NCBI RefSeq assembly: GCF_016892765.1
Contig: NZ_JAFEMD010000035.1
Span: forward strand, 1-61,585
Reading direction: 5' to 3'
Length of the DNA: 61,585 nucleotides
Source of the DNA: Microvirga arvi
GTDB lineage: Bacteria > Pseudomonadota > Alphaproteobacteria > Rhizobiales > Beijerinckiaceae
Shown: positions 34,420-42,816 of the stretch, in pieces
Numbering within the stretch: position 1 is the first letter of the stretch
Layout of the letters: every line of letters starts with the position of its first letter
Made by a program: the position numbers and the translations under genes
Notes under the pieces: generated by a model
Database searches by the model: none
Told to the model about the DNA's origin: nothing
The model's input: the letters and a program-made list of their open reading frames with translations, nothing else

Positions 34420-34950
34420 TCAGGCCTGGCCTGAAAGCAGGACGGTCAACCACGAAGCCAGGGTCTCGGCCACGGGCCCGTCCGCGAGAAGCTGAAAGCC
34501 TGCCACCACAGTGGTTCCGAGGGCCAGGAAGGGGCCGAACGGGATGCGGCGGCGGCGATCGAAAGGTCCAGCGATCACTTGCATCCCCAGAACGCAGAGA
34601 AGGGCCGAAACAGACGCCGCCAAGAGGGCGGGCGCGAATCCTTCCAAGCCCGTCCAGGTCGCCGCGGCGGCTACGAACTTAACATCGCCCCAGCCAAGGC
34701 CATCATAGCCGCGCGAGGCGCGGAACAGCACCTGGACAAGGGCGAGCATTGCGGCGGCCAAGGCCGATGCCGCCAAAGCTGACCTGAGATCGATCACGCC
34801 GAGCAACAGAGACGCAGCCAGACCCGTCACGAAGATCGCCGCATTCAGCACATCGGGGATGATCAGAAAACGGATATCGATGACGGTCACCGACAGTGCC
34901 AGGGCGAAAAGAACACCAAGTGCGGCGACATGGGCGATCTCGAATGTCAT
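34420..34950 (-). CDS. gspO: Prepilin peptidase (GspO-type, peptidase domain only)
   Basis: A 176-residue inner-membrane aspartyl peptidase (A24). First catalytic Asp in SVTVIDIRFLIIPDVLNAAI; second in GYDGLGWGDVKFVAA, the GxGD motif. Five to six membrane helices. The Cys-rich N-terminal methyltransferase domain of classical GspO/PilD is absent, as in CpaA-type enzymes, so N-methylation of the pseudopilins may not happen or may be done elsewhere. It follows gspK by 26 bases and should process GspG/H/I/J/K. Confidence 0.88.
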   Translation of the reverse strand: MTFEIAHVAALGVLFALALSVTVIDIRFLIIPDVLNAAIFVTGLAASLLLGVIDLRSALAASALAAAMLALVQVLFRASRGYDGLGWGDVKFVAAAATWTGLEGFAPALLAASVSALLCVLGMQVIAGPFDRRRRIPFGPFLALGTTVVAGFQLLADGPVAETLASWLTVLLSGQA

Positions 34951-34976
34951 GCCAAATCCCTGTCAGGGCGTTTCGG

Positions 34977-35972
34977 TCAACATGCCGAAGCACGGGCGAT
35001 GGGCTGAGCGAGGTCGCGCCGAAACCCGGTGCGCCACTCACGAATGGTGTACCCGTCCGCCACGTCATTGGACAGCTCCACGACGGCCTCCTGCGAGTAG
35101 TGGCCTGCCAGCCCCGTCAGCACCTCGCTGCCGACCACAAAGGTCTTGCCGGCCGAAGCCGCAAGATAAGAGGGCGGCAGGCGACCGCCCGCCTCGCTGC
35201 GGGACACCGAAGCACCATCGGGCATCACAGCGGCAAGAACAGCCACAGGAGCCACTTCGGCATCAAACCCGAGGCTGCCGGAATGGGCCGTCACGAGCGG
35301 CATCATGGCTCGAAACAGGCGCTGGTCCACGCCCGGAACCTGGTCAAACTCGAGGATCGTCCTGAATGCTGTGGCATCCGGGGAAGCAATGCCCCGTGCC
35401 CGCTGCGCTGCCGAAGCCGCCTCCCGAAGCTCCAGGATTCCCTTCACCACCAGCGAGCCCGTTCGGACGTCCGGCGACAACCGGCTCAGGACCCTGGCCA
35501 GGAGCGCCGGAGCAGCAGTGTTGATATCGATCTTACCGCCTTCGTCCGCGACGGAGATGGCAACCCTCGATCCTCCCAGGGTGCAAAGCACGGGCCTGCC
35601 GTCCCGGCCGAAACGCCCTGACGAGGCTGCAGAGGAGGGCTTGGCGAGAAGATCCAGCAGGCCGATGGCGATACCCGCTCTCGCCAGCATCTCCGCGCGC
35701 GCTCTTTCGGCAAGGTGTAAGGCCTCAATCGCGCGATACCGGGCTGCGGCAATGTAAGTCACGAACAACAGGGACAGCACGCCGATGGCCCATATCACCG
35801 AAACGAGAGCAAACCCATCCTGTGATGTCGCAGGTGGCGCGCCGGCTCCGATCAGAGGCCTCCCCAGGCGTTGGCCGATGGGTGCCTTGTGGTCCACGAC
35901 CGATGCGCTCGTGAGGCGGATGCGCTGGCTGCAATGTGGCCATCGCTGCCTCTTCAGACCGGTCGCACGCAT
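34977..35972 (-). CDS. gspK: Type II secretion minor pseudopilin GspK
   Basis: A 331-residue prepilin, much larger than the other pseudopilins, as expected for GspK. The leader is long; cleavage lies after QDG (about residue 53), before FALVSVIWAIGVLSLLFVTY. The usual Glu at +5 is replaced, typical of GspK at the pseudopilus tip. The SAM-like region (KIDINTAAPALLARVLSRL, then ILEFDQVPGVDQRLFRAMM) is present. A shorter start downstream (for example GTG near residue 25) is possible. Encoded on the minus strand with gspO and the response regulator. Confidence 0.9.
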   Translation of the reverse strand: MRATGLKRQRWPHCSQRIRLTSASVVDHKAPIGQRLGRPLIGAGAPPATSQDGFALVSVIWAIGVLSLLFVTYIAAARYRAIEALHLAERARAEMLARAGIAIGLLDLLAKPSSAASSGRFGRDGRPVLCTLGGSRVAISVADEGGKIDINTAAPALLARVLSRLSPDVRTGSLVVKGILELREAASAAQRARGIASPDATAFRTILEFDQVPGVDQRLFRAMMPLVTAHSGSLGFDAEVAPVAVLAAVMPDGASVSRSEAGGRLPPSYLAASAGKTFVVGSEVLTGLAGHYSQEAVVELSNDVADGYTIREWRTGFRRDLAQPIARASAC

Positions 35973-36035
35973 GGTGCCTCGCCCCGATGATCCATGATGG
36001 CGACTGGGTTCCCGCTGGCGTGTCGGCCCCTCCCC

Positions 36036-36707
36036 CTACTGCCGAACATGCACGCCGGCAGGCATCCGGCCCGCAGCCAGGAGCGCGGCCTCCACGCGAT
36101 TGCGGACCTGAAGCTTCTGGAGGATGTTCGTGACGTGGTGCTTGATAGTTTTCTCGCTCAAAGCCAGCTTGTTGCCGATTTCCTTGTTGCTGCACCCCTG
36201 GACCAGGATCGACAGGATCTCCTCTTCCCGAAGGGTCAGTTCCGCCACGCGGCTGAGGCTTGAGTCCGCCTTGGCTGGACTCGCGTCGGCTCGCATGAGA
36301 AGCCTCGCGGCCACACTCGGCGAAACATAATACTCGCCACGTTTGAGCGCGCGCACGGTTTGCACCAGCTCGTATGTGCTGGCTTTCTTCATCAGATAGC
36401 CGCGGACGCCCCGTTGGAGGGCGGACGAGACCTGCTCCTCGCTGGCTGTCATGGCTACAGCGAGAATGCTTGCCGCAGGGTACTGGAGAAGAATGTCGCT
36501 GATGCTTGCGAGCGCACTGTCCAGGAGAGCCACGTCAACCGCGACCACATGCGGCTCGTACTCTCTCGCAATCCGAATTGCATCTTGAATGGTCTCACCT
36601 CGTGCAACCACCTCAATGTCGGTATGCTCCTCAAGCGCGGAGACCATCCCTTCCCGGAATAGCGGATACTCGTCGATCACCGCAACACGGATCTTGGTGT
36701 CCATCAT
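36036..36707 (-). CDS. LuxR/NarL-family response regulator
   Basis: A 223-residue regulator. The receiver domain (1-125) has Asp12 in the acidic pocket, the phospho-acceptor Asp58 in VVAVDVALLDS, Thr/Ser in AVAMTASEEQ and Lys in GYLMKKAS. The C-terminal HTH (about 150-215) reads LTLREEEILSILVQGCSNKE, then IKHHVTNILQKLQVRNRVEA, the GerE/LuxR signature. It is 63 bases upstream of gspK on the same strand, so it likely heads a regulator-gspK-gspO unit. No cognate kinase is adjacent. NarL-type dyads before gspD and the RTX gene are candidate targets. Confidence 0.92.
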   Translation of the reverse strand: MMDTKIRVAVIDEYPLFREGMVSALEEHTDIEVVARGETIQDAIRIAREYEPHVVAVDVALLDSALASISDILLQYPAASILAVAMTASEEQVSSALQRGVRGYLMKKASTYELVQTVRALKRGEYYVSPSVAARLLMRADASPAKADSSLSRVAELTLREEEILSILVQGCSNKEIGNKLALSEKTIKHHVTNILQKLQVRNRVEAALLAAGRMPAGVHVRQ

Positions 36708-37275
36708 CAGCCCCCTTCAGGCCAGTCGCTGGCAAGGCCCCCGCCTCACATCAGTCGTCCGGCACAGTCATTCTTCGGCATCCCGGATGTTCAACCCTTT
36801 GTTAAGCTTGCTCGGGCAACCTGGAGTTCAGGATGTGCGAGCTCCAAAGGAAAATCCCACCGGTTTGAAGAACCTGATCCTATTGGGACACATTTTGGGC
36901 GTATTTCAAACTGCACCTTTGCGGTATACGGTGCTCGTTAGATTGTCGATTCGGGAGTACTCCCACGGCTGCATCAAGGTCCATCATGGCCTTCCACTCT
37001 CTTCCAAGACGCCAATTCTGCTCCTGCGCCAGTCCTCATAGCTCGAACGGGTAGGGTGGCCCGCTCAAGGGGCCGTTGACCGGGTGCCAAGTCCTCAGGA
37101 CATCATTCCGCATCGGGGCAGGGCTGGAGAGCGGCTCGCGCCCGAGGGCCAGAGCGGCCCTTCGCGAATCAGATCGGCAGCGGTCCTGGGTTGATTGCTC
37201 CGCCAGGCGCCAATCCTATTGCACCGATGAACCCTTGGCTGCCAAGCGCGGCTCTCCGGCGAACGGGTCCGAGAT
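36708..37275. other. Non-coding stretch upstream of the response regulator
   Basis: No gene supported. It should carry the response-regulator promoter on the minus strand; no clear -35/-10 pair found. Confidence 0.35.
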
Positions 37276-37424
37276 GCCGCATCGCTAGCGCATCGTGCGG
37301 ACCCGGAGGGCCACGTCAGTGAAAAGTGGACCCGGTTTTCCGTACGATGCGCTCATCAAGGAAGGGAGAATCGGATGGATCCCAAAAGTGCAAATCCACT
37401 TTTCACGTCCGAGGCTCTAAGTCC
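37276..37424. repeat. Rhizobiales-type palindromic intergenic repeat
   Basis: Contains GTGAAAAGTGGA (about 37319-37331) and its perfect inverse TCCACTTTTCAC (about 37395-37406). Between them are GTTTTCCGTACGATGCGCTC and a GGATGGATCCCAAAAGTGC segment. From memory, similar GTGAAAAGTGGA...CCACTTTTCAC arrangements recur between genes in many Rhizobiales genomes. It supports the taxonomic guess. Confidence 0.6.
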
Positions 37425-38054
37425 CGGGCAGGCTTGGCTCGGCCCCGTCTGGCGCCGAGATGTCTGGTGGTAAGACTTGCAGGGTGTTCGTTGCCGATCC
37501 GGACGCGGCCTCAAGGCTCGGACCAAAGTCGGACACGCCTATCGTCCATCTGGCGGTTCCGATCAGACCTCAGGCCGCCCGCCATCGGCCATTGGACAGT
37601 AGTTCGGATCCGCTGATGCGGCCACTCTTGATCTCAATGACCCGCATGGCTGGGTCAGGATCGGGGGCGACTATGCAAGACACGACACTTCACTTCAGAT
37701 GCAGCGGGAGGGGGGCAGGTGACAGGATCGCGCGCCATGCCGGCTCGGCTGACGCCGCACGACCATCCCGGGCCAATACTTGGGACCCCTTCAGGTCGCA
37801 AGGCGGTATGACCTCTCCAGCTTTCCGGCCTGCGGACGCCGTCATCGATCGGTGCCGGGTCGGGCCGCGGCAGCATTGCTTCCCCGCCATCGTTTCCGAC
37901 GCTTGTCGCAGCCGGGCCGTCAGTGCCCCGACAGGCCCAGCCTGAACCAGCGTCGGCGGTTCGCCGGGAGCTTCCGCCCCCAATAGCGCCCGGCGAACCG
38001 ATCTTTCAACATCCCACAATCGCCGTCCTGGACATCCCTTGTGAGGAGATCCTG
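37425..38054. other. Non-coding leader of the type I exporter genes
   Basis: No gene supported. The exporter frame is open from 37923, but the codons before 38055 have no ribosome site and poor composition. Confidence 0.35.
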
Positions 38055-39902
38055 ATGCCACCTACACCCAAACACCCTCCAAGCATTCTGGCGGCCAGCC
38101 GTGGCGCCTTTCTCGGGGTCGCGCTGTTGAGCGGTCTCATCAACGTGCTCTACCTGTCCGGCTCGGTTTTCATGATGGAGGTCTACGACCGCGTCCTGCC
38201 GAGCCGCTCTATCCCGACTCTTGTGGGTCTCTCACTGATCGTCGGCGCGCTCTACCTGTTCCAAGGTGTCTTTGAAATGATCCGGGGCCGCATCCTGGCC
38301 CGGGTCGGCGCGGCGGTCGATGAGGATCTCAGCCAGGCCGTGTTCCAGAGCCAGCTGGCCGCTCCCTTGAGGACCCGAGTCGACGGCGACGGGCAGCAGC
38401 CCCTGCGAGACCTCGACCAGATCCGGGCCTTCCTGGCCGGAGGCGGCCCCTCCGCCCTGTTCGATCTGCCCTGGATGCCGCTTTATCTCGTCATCTGCTT
38501 TGCCTTCCACCCCTGGATCGGCTGGCTGGCCGTGGGCGGCGCCGCGCTGCTGGTGACCTTCACCGTGCTCACCGACATCCTGACCCGGTCCGCCTCGAAG
38601 GCGGCCGTCGGCGCCGCCGTGGCCCGGAACAGCATCGCCGAGGGGGCCCGTCGCAATGCAGAGGTGGTGCACGCAATGGGCATGGCCAAACGGATCGGGA
38701 ACCGCTGGGGCGAGGCGAACGCCCAGTATCTCGCCCATCAACAGCGCGCGTCCGATGTGGCTGGCGGGTTCGGTGCCGCCTCCAAGGTGTTCCGCATGCT
38801 GCTTCAATCCGCCGTCCTGGCGGTCGGCGCCTATCTCGTCATTGATGGCCGCGCCACGGGCGGCATCATGATCGCCTCATCGATCCTGACCTCGCGGGCG
38901 CTGGCTCCAGTCGATCTGGCGATTGCCAACTGGAAAGGCTTCGTCAGCGCGCGCCAAGGGTGGCGCCGACTCAAGGATCAGCTGGCCAAGACGGCTTCCG
39001 CCGAGGAGCCGCTGCGGCTGCCGGCCCCGAGGGCGCTCCTGTCGGTGGAGCAGGCCGGGACCGGCGCTCCCGGCTCGCAGCGCTTTGCCATCCAGGACGT
39101 GGCGTTTCAGCTCCAGGCCGGCAGCGGGCTCGGCATCATAGGCCCCAGCGCCTCGGGCAAGTCGTCGCTCGCGCGCATGATCGTCGGGGTATGGCCGACC
39201 TGGCGCGGCAAGGTGCGCCTCGATGGCGCTGCCCTGGAGCAATGGGGTCCGGAGGAGCTCGGTCGCTACATCGGCTACCTGCCACAGGACGTGGAGCTGT
39301 TCGCCGGCACGGTCACGCACAACATCAGCCGGTTCGATCCTCAGTCCGATGCGGAGGCCGTCGTGGCGGCCGCCAAGGCAGCCAATGTGCACGAGATGAT
39401 CCTGCGCTTACCCGAAGGCTATGAAACCCAGGTCGGCGACGCGGGCGCGGCGCTGTCGGGCGGTCAACGCCAGCGCATCGCCCTGGCCCGGGCGCTTTAC
39501 GGCGATCCTTTCCTGGTGGTCCTGGACGAGCCGAACTCGAATCTCGACCACGAGGGTGAGCAGGCGCTCACGGCAGCCATCCAGAGCGTTCGGGCGCGAG
39601 GCGGCATCGTTGTCGTGATCGCGCATCGCCCGAGCGCGCTGGCCAATGTCGATCTCGTGCTGGTGATGGCCGAGGGCAAGGTCCAGAGCCTCGGACCCAA
39701 GGAGGAGATCCTGGGCAAGGTGCTGCGTCCGGTCGCCGGCTCCCCCATCGCCCAGCCTGCGTCCCCCGCCGGCGAGCCGGCACGCTGGCCCGGCCGGCGC
39801 GCCGAGAGCGCTTCCTCGGCCAGTGCGGCCGGTACCACGGCCGCGGCGATGCCCTCGGTCGCCGGTTTGAAAGTCACTCCCGGTCTAGGAGTTGCCTCAT
39901 GA
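38055..39902 (+). CDS. Type I secretion ABC transporter (PrtD-like)
   Basis: A 615-residue exporter: six-helix membrane domain (about 20-310, including LSGLINVLYLSGSVFMMEVY, the usual PrtD-type opening) and nucleotide-binding domain. Walker A GPSASGKSSLARM is near 363, signature LSGGQRQRIALARALYG near 468, Walker B FLVVLDEPNSNLD near 490, and the H-loop IAHRPSA. No C39 peptidase domain, so substrates carry an uncleaved C-terminal signal. Start ATG 38055 follows GAGGAG. The C-terminal tail beyond about 560 is Ala/Pro-rich and variable. ATGA overlap with the HlyD-type gene. The giant RTX protein at 46 kb is the likely cargo. Confidence 0.93.
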   Translation: MPPTPKHPPSILAASRGAFLGVALLSGLINVLYLSGSVFMMEVYDRVLPSRSIPTLVGLSLIVGALYLFQGVFEMIRGRILARVGAAVDEDLSQAVFQSQLAAPLRTRVDGDGQQPLRDLDQIRAFLAGGGPSALFDLPWMPLYLVICFAFHPWIGWLAVGGAALLVTFTVLTDILTRSASKAAVGAAVARNSIAEGARRNAEVVHAMGMAKRIGNRWGEANAQYLAHQQRASDVAGGFGAASKVFRMLLQSAVLAVGAYLVIDGRATGGIMIASSILTSRALAPVDLAIANWKGFVSARQGWRRLKDQLAKTASAEEPLRLPAPRALLSVEQAGTGAPGSQRFAIQDVAFQLQAGSGLGIIGPSASGKSSLARMIVGVWPTWRGKVRLDGAALEQWGPEELGRYIGYLPQDVELFAGTVTHNISRFDPQSDAEAVVAAAKAANVHEMILRLPEGYETQVGDAGAALSGGQRQRIALARALYGDPFLVVLDEPNSNLDHEGEQALTAAIQSVRARGGIVVVIAHRPSALANVDLVLVMAEGKVQSLGPKEEILGKVLRPVAGSPIAQPASPAGEPARWPGRRAESASSASAAGTTAAAMPSVAGLKVTPGLGVAS

Positions 39903-41209
39903 GCAAGTCAGCAAAACCCAATGCGCGCCAATCGATCCGCCGCCATACGCGGCTGGGACTTGCGGCCGCGATCGCCCTGGTCGGAGGGCTCGGAGGATGG
40001 GCGGCTCTCACGAAACTGTCCGGGGCCGTGGTCGCCGCCGGGGCAGTGGTGGTCGACAGCCACGTCAAGAAGGTTCAGCATCCCACCGGCGGCGTCGTCG
40101 GTGAGATCCTGGCGCGGGACGGCGACCGGGTCCGCACAGGCGACGTGGTGGTTCGCCTGGACGAAACGGTGGCCAAGGCCAATCTCGCCATGGTCAGCAA
40201 AAGCCTGGACGAATCGGCGGCCCGCCGGGCGCGGCTGGAAGCCGAGCGGGATGGGCGCGATGCCCTGGTGTTCCCCGAAACCCTGCAGCAGCGCCGATCC
40301 GAGCCGGAACTGGGCAGTCTGCTGGCCGGGGAACTGCGGCTCTTCGACAGCCGGCGGGAGGCGCGCGGCGGGCTGAAGGCCCAGCTCGGTGAGCGCGTAG
40401 CCCAGCTGCGCGAGCAGATCGACGGCCTCAAGCTCCAGGCCTCCGCCAAGGGCGACGAGATCCAGCTGATCCAGGACGAGCTCGCCGGCGTGGAGCAGCT
40501 CTGGAAGAAGAACCTGGTGCCGATCACGCGCGTGACCGCGCTCAAGCGCGAGGAGACGCGCCTGAAAGGCGAGCGCGGTCAGCTGATCTCGGAGATGGCG
40601 CAGGCCAAGGGGAGGATCAGCGAAACGACGCTGCAGGTCCTGCAGATCGACCAGGACCTCAGGAGCGAGGTGTCCAAGGAACTGCGCGAAGTGCAGGCAA
40701 GGGCAGCCGAGCTCGTCGAGCGTCAGGTGGCGGCCCTCGACCAGCTGAAGCGGATCGACATCCGCGCGCCGCAGGACGGGGTGGTGCACCAGTCGGTGGT
40801 GCACACCGTGGGCGGCGTGATCAATGCGGGAGAGCCGCTGATGTTGGTCGTTCCGGAATCGGACGATCTCTCGATCGAGGTCAAGGTGGCGCCGCAGGAC
40901 ATCGATCAGCTTCAGCAGGGCCAGGACACGATGCTGCGCCTGTCGGCCTTCAATCAGCGCACCACGCCGGAGCTGAAGGGTCGGGTGAGCCTGATCGCCG
41001 CCGACCGGGTCACGGATCAACGCAGCGGGCTTGAATACTACCCGGTGCGCATCGCGTTCGCGGACGGGGAGCGGGACAAGCTGGGCGCAGTGCGTCTGAT
41101 GCCGGGCATGCCCGTGGAAAGCTTCATCCAAACCCACGACCGCACCGTGTTCTCCTACCTGACCAAGCCTTTGGCTGACCATCTCAACCGCGCCTTCCGG
41201 GAGGAGTAG
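39899..41209 (+). CDS. HlyD-family periplasmic adaptor (type I secretion)
   Basis: A 436-residue membrane-fusion protein. One membrane helix near 19-38, then the first lipoyl half (VVVDSHVKKVQHPTGGVVGE), a long alpha-helical hairpin rich in Gln/Glu/Lys (about 90-290), and the second lipoyl half with RIDIRAPQDGVVHQSVVHTV. The barrel region ends with LMPGMPVESFIQTHDRTVFS, the HlyD C-terminal signature. It bridges the ABC exporter to a TolC-like outer-membrane channel, which is not in the window. Overlaps the exporter gene by four bases. Confidence 0.93.
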   Translation: MSKSAKPNARQSIRRHTRLGLAAAIALVGGLGGWAALTKLSGAVVAAGAVVVDSHVKKVQHPTGGVVGEILARDGDRVRTGDVVVRLDETVAKANLAMVSKSLDESAARRARLEAERDGRDALVFPETLQQRRSEPELGSLLAGELRLFDSRREARGGLKAQLGERVAQLREQIDGLKLQASAKGDEIQLIQDELAGVEQLWKKNLVPITRVTALKREETRLKGERGQLISEMAQAKGRISETTLQVLQIDQDLRSEVSKELREVQARAAELVERQVAALDQLKRIDIRAPQDGVVHQSVVHTVGGVINAGEPLMLVVPESDDLSIEVKVAPQDIDQLQQGQDTMLRLSAFNQRTTPELKGRVSLIAADRVTDQRSGLEYYPVRIAFADGERDKLGAVRLMPGMPVESFIQTHDRTVFSYLTKPLADHLNRAFREE

Positions 41210-41920
41210 CCGCGCGATTGCGGCCGGAGCGGTTTTGACGCTGCGCGACCAGCGCGTTTCACGCAAAGCGGCCGGCGTACCCTCCAGCACGGAGCATCGG
41301 CAGAGCGTTGGCTCGTGCGGATTGGACCCAAGTGTGCTGGAGGAGCGGAGCGAGTCCTTCCCGCCCCGTAGCGCCTCCACTGCGGCTCGAATCCGGGGCT
41401 GGTCCGGTCGGGGACACGAGAACCGGGTTCCCGCATGACGACAGGACCGAGGGATCCGACCATCGCCGTGAAGGGCAGGTTGATCCCCGTCCGCGCACCG
41501 GCGCCGGGGCGAGGTCAGGCCGACCGGCACGGTGTTTCCTGGGTTTTCTGACGCCATCGGCCAGCACCGGTGACAGGAGGGTGCCACTGTCCCGACGGCG
41601 GACTGAGGCTGCCCGATGACCGCAGGGGATGGCCTGTGCAGAGCGCGGGCCGGGCCTCACGCTGGCAATCCACGGGAGGCGAGGGTGCGGGGGAGCACCA
41701 GGCTGGTCAGATCTGTCGGTTGCCCGCGATATTGCGGACATTGACGGGTCGCTTCTGACAGGCCTGTTCGCCGCCGCGAGCCGCACGACGCCGGGGGGAT
41801 GATAGACGGTTCAGATCGCTGGCCAGCGCCACGGCTCATCGTCATCGCCATATGTTGATTCCCGACGCATCGGCGGCCTTGGCCGCCGGATCTGGTTTGC
41901 ATCGCCCCAAAAAGGGGAGG
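41210..41920. other. Non-coding stretch between the exporter genes and the MarR gene
   Basis: A weak GCCGC-N6-GCGGC stem just after the HlyD stop may terminate the exporter transcript. No gene supported otherwise; the frames are random-looking. Confidence 0.35.
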
Positions 41921-42442
41921 ATGAGCGTGGTGGCCCTGTTGGCTTTCCTGGACCGCGGGGATAACGATGCGGCACCCGAAACCGAGGTCGCCTTGCCAAC
42001 ACGACGCATGATCCCAGCGGCGGCCCTTGCGCGCCTTCTCGACCAGACCTCGCGGTCACTGCACTCGCTCGGCTTTGCGGCGGACCTGTTCCCGGCGCAG
42101 TGGGCGGCCCTGCGCTACTTCGCGTGGGCTGAGCCCGCCCAGCGGACGGCGAGCGCGCTGGCCCGTTTTCAGGGCCTGGCTGTCGGGCCGGTGACGAGAA
42201 CCGTGCGCACCCTGATCGCCAAGGGCTATGTCGAAAACGTCGAGGGACGGGAGCGCGGCCGCACGCGCCAGGTCGAGCTGACGGCGGCCGGGCGCGCCCT
42301 GCTGGCCGAAGATCCCTTCAAACTGCTGTCGCAAGCCATCGGGGAACTCGACGGGCCGCAGCGGCTTGCCCTTGCGAGCGCCCTGGAACACATCCTGCGC
42401 CGCCTGCAGGCGGCGCCCGCCGACGAAGGCACGGATGATTAG
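41921..42442 (+). CDS. MarR-family transcriptional regulator
   Basis: A winged-helix dimeric regulator of about 170 residues. The core shows LFPAQWAALRYFAWAEPAQR, then LARFQGLAVGPVTRTVRTLI (recognition helix), then GYVENVEGRERGRTRQVELT (wing with the Asp/Glu-Arg motif) and a C-terminal dimerisation helix. GGGGAGG abuts ATG 41921, so GTG at 41927 has better spacing and may be the true start. It converges with the response regulator gene, their stop codons overlapping by two bases. It may control the exporter or RTX genes; unproven. Confidence 0.88.
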   Translation: MSVVALLAFLDRGDNDAAPETEVALPTRRMIPAAALARLLDQTSRSLHSLGFAADLFPAQWAALRYFAWAEPAQRTASALARFQGLAVGPVTRTVRTLIAKGYVENVEGRERGRTRQVELTAAGRALLAEDPFKLLSQAIGELDGPQRLALASALEHILRRLQAAPADEGTDD

Positions 42443-42816
42443 GGCTTCTGCCCCTCAATCGCGGCGATCAGCTGGGCCTCGTCAAACGGCTTCACGTAGA
42501 CTCTCTCAGCGCCCCAGATCTCGGCCAACGACGTCGCCGTCTCGATGGTCATGCGGGGACCGCCACCGGTCATGGCAAAGACCCGCATGTCAGGCCGCTC
42601 GCTCCTGATCCGTTTGATCAGCGAAATCCCGTCGAGGCCCGGCATCCAGATGTCGGTCACCACCACGTCGAAAGTGCCGCAGGCGAGAATGTCCAGAGCC
42701 TGCTGGCCGTTCTCGGCAACCGTCGTCGCAAACCCGGCCGCATTCAGTGCGATGCGGATCGACTCGCGCACGCCAAGCACGTCATCGATGATCAAAACCC
42801 GTCGCAAGCTGTCCAT
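42439..42816 (-). CDS. Single-domain response regulator (CheY-like)
   Basis: A 125-residue receiver domain without an output domain: Asp11/Asp12 in VLIIDDVLGVRE, phospho-acceptor Asp55 in VVVTDIWMPGLDG, Thr in FAMTGGG, and Lys in VYVKPFDEAQL. The start ATG at 42816 overlaps the end of the kinase gene by 35 bases, so the pair is co-translated. It could shuttle phosphate to another protein or feed back on the kinase. The longer frame reading upstream from 43167 is a kinase shadow. Confidence 0.92.
   Translation of the reverse strand: MDSLRRVLIIDDVLGVRESIRIALNAAGFATTVAENGQQALDILACGTFDVVVTDIWMPGLDGISLIKRIRSERPDMRVFAMTGGGPRMTIETATSLAEIWGAERVYVKPFDEAQLIAAIEGQKP

Noticed and set aside
34248..34682. 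Plus-strand 144-codon frame opposite gspO
   Set aside because: Mostly antisense to the prepilin peptidase gene, Arg-rich and without a domain.
39908..41587. 559-codon minus-strand frame across the HlyD-type gene
   Set aside because: Antisense shadow of the adaptor gene, rich in His/Leu/Gln/Arg, with no domain.
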